This document shows, one piece after another, positions 6,970-14,086 of a stretch of 19,336 nt of DNA. Below the pieces are notes generated by a model that worked only from the letters and a program-made list of their open reading frames with translations, was not told where the DNA came from and ran no database searches. The position numbers and the translations under genes are program-made. Source of the stretch: an uncultured Prevotella sp. (GTDB lineage Bacteria; Bacteroidota; Bacteroidia; Bacteroidales; Bacteroidaceae). The stretch is taken from NCBI GenBank assembly GCA_900768785.1, contig CAAGEG010000103.1:1-19336 (forward strand), given 5' to 3'. How positions within the stretch are numbered: position 1 is the first letter of the stretch; each line of letters starts with the position of its first letter.

Positions 6970-8961
6970 TTAAAATTTATATCCTACTGAAATCATATAG
7001 CTGATACCCGGCATGGGGTATGCCTTTACTATCTCATACTGTTTGTCAAGAATGTTTTTCAAGTCGAAACGTGCCGATAATGTGCCGCCGCAAATATTGA
7101 AATCTCTATATGCTGTAATGCCTGTCTCCCAATAACCGCTAACTTCTGAGTCTTCAAAATGCTCGTTGTTGGAGTATCTCATGCTTGTTCCGGTGCCATG
7201 AATAGAGATGTTCACATACGGATTTTCATATCCTATTGATGCACTTCCCGAATGTTCCGGGATGTAAGCAATCTGATTGCCATAGTAGGGTGAGGCACTG
7301 TTGGTGCGGTTTTCGGCTTTTTGCATACTGTAACTTGCCGATATCACAATCCTATGTCCTTTCGCTATCTCTTGTCTTATGTCGGCTGTGGCATCCAAAC
7401 CAATCACTCTCACCTTGCCGACATTGATGTTTGTCCATACAAACATGTTGTATGGCACAGCTACTATCTTGTCTTTTATGTTGTTAAGATAGCCGTCAAG
7501 GGTGAGTTTTATCGATGTGCGTTTGCTGTTGTTGCTCATCCATGTCACACCTATATTATATTGGTCGGTGTTTTCAGGTTCCAATGTGGTACTACCATAG
7601 TGGAAGAAATATGACTCTTGAAATGTTGGCACTCTGAAAATATTTTTGTAGGATGCCCTTACATACATCTCCTTGTCTTCAAACACTTTGTAAGATAGCG
7701 ACAAAGAGGGAGATAGTCTTTTCATATCACGTGCCGACGCTCCGTCTTTGGCATTGTTGTAGTATAAAGAATAGAGCAAACGTGCTATGGCTGTAAGTCT
7801 TCCGGTCTTCAATCTTGCTGTTGCCGACTGCAAAAAGGTGTGTCTGAAGGGTCGTGTCTCTGTTGATAACGTGCTGCCAAGATTGTTGAAAGCATAGTCG
7901 GCAGAGTAATTAAACGCCCATTGTTCGGTTGGAGTGTATAGCAAACATGCCGTGTTGTAGAACTCACGTTGCCAATATGCGGCATCTTTAACACCGTCTT
8001 TGTAGTTGCGGTCTTTATAGTCAGATGTTGCCCAATTGAATTTTGCGCTATATTTAAACGATAGTTTTCTGCTGTTTGTCATTCTGTATTGCATCTGGGC
8101 AAAGAAGTTCTTGTCGTGCAACAGCTCTTTGCTGTCATTAGTATAGTAGCGTACTTGTCCGGGAAGCTTGCGGTTGTTGTCATAATAGTACACTTTGCCG
8201 TCAACAAACGATGTGCGTCCCACCTTCCAAACGGCATTTATCTCACCATGCCATTGCTTCATGCGACTGTTGGTCCTGTGATCTTTGGTCACCGTAGAGA
8301 CGTTTTTCAAGGTGTAAGGATAGTCGTTGTCGGCATAGGTATATTCGCCCGTTGCCGAGAGTAACAGTCTTTCGGATATGTTTTGCGTATATTTGAAGAA
8401 CGGACTTATATATCCAAACGAGCCAACTCTCATCTGCGTATTTATGTGAGGCTTGTTGTCTTTGTCGGGAGTGCCTTGTGTCTTTATGTTTAGTGTTGCG
8501 GGAGTAGCGGCATTTTTTGCAGGAATGAAAATGTCGTCATTATCTCCTATGATGAGAGTAATGTTTTCAACATTGTCAAGAGAATATCTTGCCACGTCAA
8601 TCTGTCCGCTCTGACAGTCGCTAAGCATTATACCGTCGTAGCTAACCCCCGTGTGTTGAGCTCCGAAACTTCTTACCGATACGGTTTTCATACCTCCGGC
8701 ACCACCATAATCACGCAGAGTGATGCCCGGAAGACGGTTAAGAGCATCGGCAATGTCGGTTGTTCCTATTGCTCGCATCTTGTCTTTATTTATGCTATGC
8801 AAAGGAGAGGTGCTCGATACCTGTCTTTTTGATGCTTTTTCAGTTATTGTAACGCCATTCAGACTTCGTGTTTCAACAACTGTGGTGTCGCTTTTTTGGT
8901 CTGAAGCATTGGCGTTAAGCGTAAATAGGCATATAAATGCCAAAGCCACTTTTCGTTTCAT
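6970..8961 (-). CDS. btuB: TonB-dependent cobalamin receptor BtuB
   Basis: This outer-membrane active transporter imports B12 using TonB energy. I place the start at 8961 (MKRKVALAFICLFTLNANAS, a normal signal peptide), which gives 663 residues. The frame stays open upstream to 9159, but those 66 codons lie inside the riboswitch and have no signal-peptide character. The plug domain covers about residues 35-170: LNGVTITEKASKRQ, ADALNRLPGITLRDYGGAGG, VSVRSFGAQHTGVSYDGIML. A 22-strand-type barrel follows with alternating aromatic strands, and the protein ends in the outer-membrane signal GISYMISVGYKF, with terminal Phe. No N-terminal carboxypeptidase-like extension is present, so it is not SusC-like. 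Expression should be repressed by cobalamin through the leader riboswitch. Confidence 0.92.
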   Translation of the reverse strand: MKRKVALAFICLFTLNANASDQKSDTTVVETRSLNGVTITEKASKRQVSSTSPLHSINKDKMRAIGTTDIADALNRLPGITLRDYGGAGGMKTVSVRSFGAQHTGVSYDGIMLSDCQSGQIDVARYSLDNVENITLIIGDNDDIFIPAKNAATPATLNIKTQGTPDKDNKPHINTQMRVGSFGYISPFFKYTQNISERLLLSATGEYTYADNDYPYTLKNVSTVTKDHRTNSRMKQWHGEINAVWKVGRTSFVDGKVYYYDNNRKLPGQVRYYTNDSKELLHDKNFFAQMQYRMTNSRKLSFKYSAKFNWATSDYKDRNYKDGVKDAAYWQREFYNTACLLYTPTEQWAFNYSADYAFNNLGSTLSTETRPFRHTFLQSATARLKTGRLTAIARLLYSLYYNNAKDGASARDMKRLSPSLSLSYKVFEDKEMYVRASYKNIFRVPTFQESYFFHYGSTTLEPENTDQYNIGVTWMSNNSKRTSIKLTLDGYLNNIKDKIVAVPYNMFVWTNINVGKVRVIGLDATADIRQEIAKGHRIVISASYSMQKAENRTNSASPYYGNQIAYIPEHSGSASIGYENPYVNISIHGTGTSMRYSNNEHFEDSEVSGYWETGITAYRDFNICGGTLSARFDLKNILDKQYEIVKAYPMPGISYMISVGYKF

Positions 8962-9021
8962 TAAAAAATTAATGTAATGTTTTTCAAATGCTTTTCCTCG
9001 AAGCAGATGAATAAAACTACA

Positions 9022-9174
9022 ATGGCAGGTCTTCTGACTTACTGCTCGAGTAGGCGCCTTCCCTATAATACACAGTGGCATATTGCTTACTCTTAATAAT
9101 TGCAGCTTACAGCAGCGGGACTGTTCGGGACTTTCACCCGATTCCCTTTTAATCACCACACATGGTGAACCGAT
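9022..9174 (-). ncRNA. Cobalamin (adenosylcobalamin-type) riboswitch
   Basis: The minus strand carries the conserved cobalamin aptamer blocks in order. These are a GGTTCACC/GGTGATTAAAAGGGAA 5' part, then GGGTGAAAGTCCCGAACAGT and CCCGCTGCTGTAA, GCCACTG, GGGAAGGCGCC, and the B12 box AGTCAGAAGACCTGCC ending near 9024. It lies between the promoter and btuB, with about 60 bases from the B12 box to the start codon. No strong terminator stem follows. A weak 5-bp hairpin (TGCTT/AAGCA) and an AT-rich leader suggest control of translation rather than termination, but this is inference. It should lower btuBGFC expression when cobalamin is abundant. Confidence 0.95.
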
Positions 9175-9182
9175 TGTTTTTG

Positions 9183-9214
9183 CAAAGGTAAACGATATTC
9201 GGCAAAGTACAAAA
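9183..9214 (-). promoter_or_regulatory. Promoter of the btuBGFC operon
   Basis: On the minus strand, TTTTG (complement of 9210-9214), a 19-base spacer and TACCTTTG (complement of 9183-9190) form a full match to the Bacteroidota housekeeping promoter. Transcription would begin about seven bases downstream, at the very start of the riboswitch. Confidence 0.8.
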
Positions 9215-9273
9215 TAATATTCGCTTTTTTTTACGCCGATAAAGATAGACTGTCAATCATAAGACAACAGCTT

Positions 9274-9353
9274 GGGTTCACGGGGATTTGTAATCCCCAT
9301 GTAATATAACTGCGGATTTGACATTGTCTTCCTCCGTCACGACTCGGCATAGT
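9274..9353. repeat. Truncated copy of the palindromic repeat (left end)
   Basis: It begins like the complete copies (GGGTTCACGGGGATTTGTAA, then the palindrome partner ATCCCCATG). It departs from them after GCGGATTTG and continues with CATTGTCTTCCTCCGTCACG and CGGCATAG. That second part reappears inverted near 9977-10016, so this copy is a mosaic. It lies just upstream of the btuB promoter, in sequence without a gene. Confidence 0.8.
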
Positions 9354-9360
9354 GTAACCT

Positions 9361-9531
9361 GGGTTCACGGGGATTTGTAATCCCCGTGTAATATAACTGC
9401 GGATTTGCAATCCGCCATAAGATATGTCACAACCCTATTTTGTTAAAGGATTAATCGGTAAAGTCCTTGCCTATGGCGGATTACAAATCCGCACAAGCCT
9501 TCCGCACGGATTGCAAATCCCTGCGGACAAG
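9361..9531. repeat. Complete copy (171 bp) of a dispersed palindromic repeat
   Basis: This copy aligns without gaps to 13731-13901, with about five mismatches in 171 bases. It starts GGGTTCACGG and ends CTGCGGACAAG. It contains four short hairpins of one design, a stem around GGATT/AATCC with a 3-base loop; the first is CACGGGGATT-TGT-AATCCCCGTG. The second and third hairpins also pair with each other across about 50 bases as a larger fold-back. No protein frame is convincing. The structure is like a REP/BIME or a non-autonomous fold-back element; no transposase is in the window. Confidence 0.88.
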
Positions 9532-9606
9532 TAACTCAACAGCCGTTTTAGCTATATTTTTTTCAAAGAAAACAAGCTGTTTTTTCAGGATGTTTATTCG
9601 CTTGTT

Positions 9607-9689
9607 GGGTTCACGAGTATTGCAAATCCCTGCGGACAAGTTTGACTCTGCGCTCTGTCGTTTATCTGTTGCAATACCCTGCCGGCAAG
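9607..9689. repeat. Two short remnants of the palindromic repeat
   Basis: The stretch 9607-9640 joins the left end (GGGTTCACG) directly to the right end (TTGCAAATCCCTGCGGACAAG), so the middle is deleted. A second, more decayed right end lies at 9669-9689 (TTGCAATACCCTGCCGGCAAG). The bases between and around them (9532-9606 and 9690-9710) show nothing I can assign. Confidence 0.65.
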
Positions 9690-9710
9690 TTACAATTCTT
9701 TCCTTGTCAG

Positions 9711-9768
9711 AAAGTGGCACTTTAGCATATCAAAAGTGGCACTTTAGGGGTGCTAAAGTGCCACTTTT
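9711..9768. repeat. Three-copy hairpin element with two alternative pairings
   Basis: The core AAAGTGGCACTTTA occurs twice in direct orientation (from 9711 and from 9733) and once inverted (9754-9767). The inverted copy can pair with the nearer copy (16 bp, loop GGGTG) or with the farther copy (17 bp). Both hairpins would be very stable, and on the plus strand they end in TTTT. It could act as a terminator, but no plus-strand gene reads into it. Confidence 0.75.
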
Positions 9769-9918
9769 CGTCTCTCAAATGCGTAGTAATGTTTGTTAAC
9801 AAATAGAGTTGCAAACGTTAACATGTGTTTGGTCGCTGTTGGCTGATTAGGATATCGGTTTTATGCAACTTTTTTGCCGTTTCTTATTATGATGAATGAC
9901 ATTTATTTCTTATGTTTT

Positions 9919-10027
9919 GGGCTCACGGGGATTTGTAACCGACGGAGCAGCGAGAGCAGAACCAAGCTTGCTTACTCTATGCCTTGCAAGGAGGAGGAAG
10001 ACAATTAGTCAAATCCCTGCGGACAAG
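9919..10027. repeat. Mosaic copy of the palindromic repeat beside the 55-aa gene
   Basis: The left end GGGCTCACGGGGATTTGTAA and the right end CAAATCCCTGCGGACAAG match the family. The middle is unrelated to the complete copies (GACGGAGCAGCGAGAGCAG, CAAGCTTGCTTACTCTATGCC, GGAGGAAGACAAT). Part of that middle is the inverse of 9314-9352. It ends 13 bases beyond the stop codon of the small gene at 10041. From 9769 to 9918 I see no gene or clear signal. Confidence 0.7.
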
Positions 10028-10040
10028 AAGTGTTATAAAA

Positions 10041-10208
10041 CTACTCTTCAAAGCCAAATTCAGGTGCATCTGCACTTCCGGGATCTGCAGTACCTCCATC
10101 ATCAACATTCAATGGGGAAGCTGCCAATAATGGTTCATCGCACACATTATAGACTGATATTTCAGGCTTGATATAAATGTTTGTTGATTTATCTATAATA
10201 TTACACAT
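10041..10208 (-). CDS. 55-residue acidic small protein following the pectate lyase gene
   Basis: The ATG is at 10208-10206 and the TAG at 10041-10043. The protein begins MCNIIDKSTNIYIKPEISVY and ends ADAPEFGFEE. It resembles a loose class of 45-60-residue Bacteroidales proteins. These have an N-terminal (Y)IKPxxxVY stretch, a central LLAASP-like segment and an Asp/Gly/Glu-rich tail, and they often lie next to exported-protein genes. Their function is unknown to me. It starts 12 bases after the pectate lyase stop codon in the same direction, so cotranscription is likely. It has no signal peptide or membrane segment. Similarity to the class, rather than to a named family, is the basis, so confidence is moderate. 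Confidence 0.68.
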   Translation of the reverse strand: MCNIIDKSTNIYIKPEISVYNVCDEPLLAASPLNVDDGGTADPGSADAPEFGFEE

Positions 10209-10220
10209 AGTAATCTCAAT

Positions 10221-13200
10221 TTATTTAATTATTATCTTCTTACCATTACGTACGTAAATGCCCGGTTTTGCTGGACGGTCTATACGAATACCGTGCAAGG
10301 TGTACCAGTTGTTGTCAAACTTGTCGGTGCTTGATACTCCGTTTTCTATTGTTTCTATGCCTGTAGCATCGCCAATAACCATTGAATAAGCTGCTGATGC
10401 TCCTGCCGAAGTGCCGTCATGCAGTTCCTTAGGCAAATGCAGATATGCTTTGTTGGCTGCAATACGACCGTTAAGTGCATATTTGAAGACTCCGTTTGAC
10501 AACACATAGTCATAGTAATCATCATCTTTCACACCTCCGTCACACCTTTGTATGCCGTTGCTCGGGTCTTCATCAGCATCTTTATATAGAAGATCCCCAT
10601 AAGGAGAGTTAGGATTAATATCTGTATCTGCAGCTTCTATCTCATGTTTAAGACCTATCCACGTTGGTGTAATAGTACCTACGAGCATGTTGCCACTAAC
10701 GATAGATGTCCCTTCGGTAGTTACTTTCGGGTAATAAGTTCCGGCATTGCCGTTGATAACTATACCAGTACCTGCCGGCACTTTTGTTATTTCGTCAAGT
10801 TGCAATGTGTATATCTTGCTTGCATCGTTGCTTGTATAGTTTGATATTGTGTAGGCTTTGCATCCCAAATCGGTGAAATCAAGGTTGTAAGCCGAAGCGT
10901 AAGTAGCCCATTTCTTGCCTGCGCCAATTGTTACTGACGGTTCTATATATGTTTCGTAAGTACCGGGCAGGGTAGGATTGAGAGTATTTCCGGCACCATA
11001 GTTGGCATTTTTAATCTCCGAAGCAAGGATTTCCTGGTCTGTAATCTTAAGATAAGAATATGTCGGAGTGAAATATTCTACACTTTTGCTGTTGCCTGAA
11101 TCGTTGTAATTGTTGTTGTTCTCAAATTTATAGCTGTAAAATAGATCACTTGGTTTTTTATTGTTTGCTGTACCTAAATTTTTATAAGCATTGTTTGTCT
11201 TAACTGCTTTGGTCAGTCTGTTATAGTCAGCATAAATTTTACCTTCATATCCTACTTGAATCTCACTGTTTCTTTTGCTGTCATCGCTCATATAGCTGTT
11301 GTAGATGTGGTTTTTGCCATATCTTACACGCGGGGTACGCTCATGAATGTTTGCATCCCACCAGCAGTTACCCCATGTTACGTTGAGATGATTTTCGTCT
11401 TCAACATAGTTCCAATCGTCATGACCTACAAGGTTTGATGTGTTATGCGCTCCATAATTAGTATATGTGAACTTGCACCATGTAACAGAAATATTGTCAG
11501 ATCCATGTATGATGTCGAAGTTTCCGTCAATTCCGTCTCTTACAGTACAGTGGTCAACCCACATGTTTGTGGAACCATGAAACGTAAGATTGTCTTTACC
11601 GCTCACATCAACGCTACCCGGACCTACAAATTCAAGATTACGGATTATGATATTGTCGCACCAAGCGAAGCAAAGAATACCGGTCTTGTTCACATCCATG
11701 CCCATTACCAATGACTCTCCTTCCAAATCGCTTATCAATCTTGCACCTTTAAGACCTATAACCGTTTTGTTTTTGCCTCCGTTTATGGTGTCTGCACCGG
11801 CATAATAGATATCTCCCTGTACATAAATGGTGCGAGGAGTGTCTCCTTGCAACGCTGCTGTAAGCTCTTTACTATTGGTAACGAGGATAGGATTTACCGG
11901 TGTTCCGCTACAAAAACCTTTGTAACCGCTACCCGTAACGCCTTCTCCCCAACCTACAGGGCGGTTTTCGTCGTATGCAGACAATGTGGATTCTTCATCT
12001 GAAACAATAGTGAATACAGCATCAACAACGCTACTATACGTGTTGTCTTCGGCATAATAAGCCACAGCTTTAACAGTAACATTATTGTTAACCGTGAATG
12101 ATGTCCCTTGAATTCTTGCGTCTGAGGTTGTAGGATCTTCGCCGTTGGTGGTGTAATAGATTGTAGAACCTGCTGTAGAACAAGATATTGTTACTTCTGT
12201 TCCTGCTGTTACTCGTCCTCCGGCTGTTGAATAAACAGGGTTTGCCGGCGTAATTATCGGTGTTACCGTTACGGTATAAGATGCCTTACCCGACAGATAG
12301 GCTTCGGTAGCAACGGTAGATACTTGTATTGTTGCCGTGCCTCCGGCTTTAAGAACAAGGTTTCCTTCGCTGTCAAAGTCGGCAATCTCGGGAGAAAGTG
12401 AGGTGTATTGAAGATCAAAAGATATCTCTGCGGGAATGTCATTGCCTGCATCATCTTTGTCGCCAATGGTAGCAACAGGCAAATTAGCCTTTTCTATGGT
12501 CTTTCCTTCTTTGCCGGAAATTTCTGTTGCTGATAGTGACACTTTCGGAGCAGGCAATGTGCTGTATGTAACGTCAACACTTGCAACGCGCATATCATTA
12601 CCATTTGTCGGGTCATCAGTAAATTTCAGAGTTGTTTCACTTCCTGTCCATGTTGATGAAGTGTTTGTTGTTTTATATTCAAACCTACCTGTGGCAGGCT
12701 CAACAGTCAAGGCTCCTTCTTTTTTAGGTGCTCTATCTGATCCTGTATAGTTAATTACAACCTTTAAAATCTTTGCATTTCCGGTTGCTGTAATGGTGAA
12801 ATTATCCGGAGTAGATGTTTTTAACGTGAAATAATCGGTTTCTTCTTTTGATCCGGATACGGATATAAAACCATCAGACGACTGCTTCGTGGAGTTGCTA
12901 TTGGTTAATATTTTTTCAGTCTTTACTGTTCCGCCGCTTGTTTGTTTCTCATTTATGGTGACTTTGAAAGATGTTGATGTCTCATTATATGTTGTCTTGT
13001 CGTTTGGAGTAACTGTTGCCGTAACGGTAGCACTGCCTGCCGTTGTGGTAAGTATTTTTTTGTTCTCGACATCAACAATATTATCGTCTGTAGAAGTATA
13101 TGTTACCGAGTATTCACTTTCAGCAAGTTTGACATCGTTTTTACCTTTAACGGTAAGAGAAGGCCATGCCGGAGCCTCATCACCAACGGTTGCCGTAATC

Positions 13201-13679
13201 TCGTTATCAGATAATGACAATTTCAAATCAACAGCTTCGGGAGTTGTTGAGCCACCTCCGGAGCCCGAAGTATAGGTTATTGTAATTGAATAAATTGTAG
13301 TACTACTGCTCGGAGCTGTAAATGTTACGGATGTACATGGAGTTGAAAAAGTGTATGTATGTACTTTTCCTGAATTAGTTCGTTCACTTGTAGTGTTAGT
13401 TGTAAAATATCGACCTTCCGCACTCGTATTTAAAAGGATTTTACTAATCAATTCTCCATTCTTAGAAGAGATAGTAAAATTTTTGGGAAAAGCCCCTTTA
13501 ATGCCTGGATTACTGCCTGTAACATTTTCCATGCCATTATTGGTCAATTCAAAATAATCATTCTCACTTGTTATTGTTACCGGGTTAAACGAAACCTCAT
13601 CTCCCCAAGTGGAAATGAATGTAAATAAGCATAGCCATAGGCATATACTTATGCGTAAAAGATGTTTGTTCATTCTCAT
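10221..13679 (-). CDS. Secreted multidomain pectate lyase (polysaccharide lyase family 1)
   Basis: This enzyme cleaves pectate by beta-elimination outside the cell. The 1152 residues begin with a signal peptide (LLRISICLWLCLFTFISTWG). N-terminal beta-rich modules follow. Residues ~150-245 and ~375-475 look like bacterial Ig-like domains, and ~478-558 is a chitobiase/FN3-like module (GSTIYYTTNGEDPTTSDARI). The PL1 parallel beta-helix spans about 565-900. It includes NIIIRNLEF, NMWVDHCTV (707-711 WVDHC), DGNFDI, and HERTPRVRYGKNHIYN at 779-794, which supplies the family's conserved catalytic-region arginines. A C-terminal module starts near 919 (GKKWATYASAYNLDF, VPAGTGIVI). The end (WYTLHGIRIDRPAKPGIYV, then NGKKIIIK) is a short motif seen at the end of many secreted Bacteroidales proteins, possibly a sorting signal. 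It is not in a SusC/D locus here. A duplicated leader lies upstream. Confidence 0.9.
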   Translation of the reverse strand: MRMNKHLLRISICLWLCLFTFISTWGDEVSFNPVTITSENDYFELTNNGMENVTGSNPGIKGAFPKNFTISSKNGELISKILLNTSAEGRYFTTNTTSERTNSGKVHTYTFSTPCTSVTFTAPSSSTTIYSITITYTSGSGGGSTTPEAVDLKLSLSDNEITATVGDEAPAWPSLTVKGKNDVKLAESEYSVTYTSTDDNIVDVENKKILTTTAGSATVTATVTPNDKTTYNETSTSFKVTINEKQTSGGTVKTEKILTNSNSTKQSSDGFISVSGSKEETDYFTLKTSTPDNFTITATGNAKILKVVINYTGSDRAPKKEGALTVEPATGRFEYKTTNTSSTWTGSETTLKFTDDPTNGNDMRVASVDVTYSTLPAPKVSLSATEISGKEGKTIEKANLPVATIGDKDDAGNDIPAEISFDLQYTSLSPEIADFDSEGNLVLKAGGTATIQVSTVATEAYLSGKASYTVTVTPIITPANPVYSTAGGRVTAGTEVTISCSTAGSTIYYTTNGEDPTTSDARIQGTSFTVNNNVTVKAVAYYAEDNTYSSVVDAVFTIVSDEESTLSAYDENRPVGWGEGVTGSGYKGFCSGTPVNPILVTNSKELTAALQGDTPRTIYVQGDIYYAGADTINGGKNKTVIGLKGARLISDLEGESLVMGMDVNKTGILCFAWCDNIIIRNLEFVGPGSVDVSGKDNLTFHGSTNMWVDHCTVRDGIDGNFDIIHGSDNISVTWCKFTYTNYGAHNTSNLVGHDDWNYVEDENHLNVTWGNCWWDANIHERTPRVRYGKNHIYNSYMSDDSKRNSEIQVGYEGKIYADYNRLTKAVKTNNAYKNLGTANNKKPSDLFYSYKFENNNNYNDSGNSKSVEYFTPTYSYLKITDQEILASEIKNANYGAGNTLNPTLPGTYETYIEPSVTIGAGKKWATYASAYNLDFTDLGCKAYTISNYTSNDASKIYTLQLDEITKVPAGTGIVINGNAGTYYPKVTTEGTSIVSGNMLVGTITPTWIGLKHEIEAADTDINPNSPYGDLLYKDADEDPSNGIQRCDGGVKDDDYYDYVLSNGVFKYALNGRIAANKAYLHLPKELHDGTSAGASAAYSMVIGDATGIETIENGVSSTDKFDNNWYTLHGIRIDRPAKPGIYVRNGKKIIIK

Positions 13680-13729
13680 ATTTATGTTTGTTTTAGTAGT
13701 TGTTTTTAGTAATATATGTTTGTTGTGTT
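13643..13729. repeat. 87-bp direct repeat, copy 1 (real start of the pectate lyase gene)
   Basis: It is identical base for base to 13903-13989, 260 bases away. This copy holds the first 12 codons of the pectate lyase gene and 50 bases of its leader. It is interrupted from its twin by the 171-bp palindromic repeat. Confidence 0.95.
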
Positions 13730-13730
13730 T

Positions 13731-13901
13731 GGGTTCACGGGGATTTGTAATCCCCGTGTAATATAACTGCGGATTTGCAATCCGCCATAAGATATGTTAC
13801 AAACCTATTTTGTTAAAGGATTAATCGGTAAAGTCCTTGCCTATGGCGGATTGCAAATCCGCACATGCCTTCCGCACGGATTACAAATCCCTGCGGACAA
13901 G
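13731..13901. repeat. Complete copy of the palindromic repeat inside the pectate lyase leader
   Basis: It has the same length as 9361-9531 and about five base differences. Here the internal fold-back is perfect: 22 bases at 13768-13789 pair with 13842-13863. In the 9361 copy this pairing has a mismatch. It lies about 50 bases upstream of the pectate lyase start, so the structure would be transcribed if the promoter is beyond it. Confidence 0.9.
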
Positions 13902-13939
13902 TATATACTTATGCGTAAAAGATGTTTGTTCATTCTCAT
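13841..13939 (-). pseudogene. Duplicated 5' end of the pectate lyase gene, truncated by the repeat
   Basis: The second 87-bp copy supplies an ATG (13939-13937) and the same first residues MRMNKHLLRISI. The frame then runs into the palindromic repeat (LSAGICNPCGRHVRICNPP) and stops at TAG 13841-13843 after 32 codons. It is a gene fragment, not a protein gene. As an upstream start codon in the leader it could compete with the real start. Confidence 0.8.
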
Positions 13940-13989
13940 ATTTATGTTTGTTTTAGTAGTTGTTTTTAGTAATATATGTTTGTTGTGTT
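13903..13989. repeat. 87-bp direct repeat, copy 2
   Basis: It is identical to 13643-13729. The remaining bases to the next gene (13990-14051) carry no promoter that I can recognise with confidence, so the promoter of the pectate lyase gene is unresolved. Confidence 0.95.
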
Positions 13990-14051
13990 GGTAACCGAAT
14001 CGTTATTGAATGAAAACAAATGTTCGGCTGAAATTTAAATCAGATAAGAGA

Positions 14052-14083
14052 ATAAGAGTTCGGTTGCTTAAAACCACTCTTAT
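14052..14083 (-). terminator. Possible terminator after the acidic-tail gene
   Basis: A hairpin forms from ATAAGAGT (14052-14059) with ACTCTTAT (14076-14083), plus an inner GGTT/AACC. It lies about 40 bases beyond the stop codon of the gene at 14124. The sequence that follows on the minus strand is only moderately T-rich, so the call is tentative. Confidence 0.45.
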
Positions 14084-14086
14084 CCT

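Noticed and set aside
8962..9159. 66 extra in-frame codons upstream of the btuB start
   Set aside because: They fall inside the cobalamin riboswitch, lack signal-peptide character, and are followed by a Met with a normal signal peptide at 8961.
9467..9799. 110-residue plus-strand ORF and a 79-residue minus-strand ORF over the same bases
   Set aside because: Both are translations of the palindromic repeats and hairpin element, with no domain-like pattern.
9274..10027. CRISPR array
   Set aside because: The repeats are long, palindromic, irregularly spaced and differ in content; there are no uniform spacers and no cas genes.
9896..10171. 91-residue plus-strand ORF
   Set aside because: It covers a repeat remnant and then runs antisense to the 55-residue gene, whose frame is better supported.
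13990..14051. Promoter for the pectate lyase gene
   Set aside because: I found no TAnnTTTG element with a properly spaced TTG on the minus strand; the nearest candidates match only in part.
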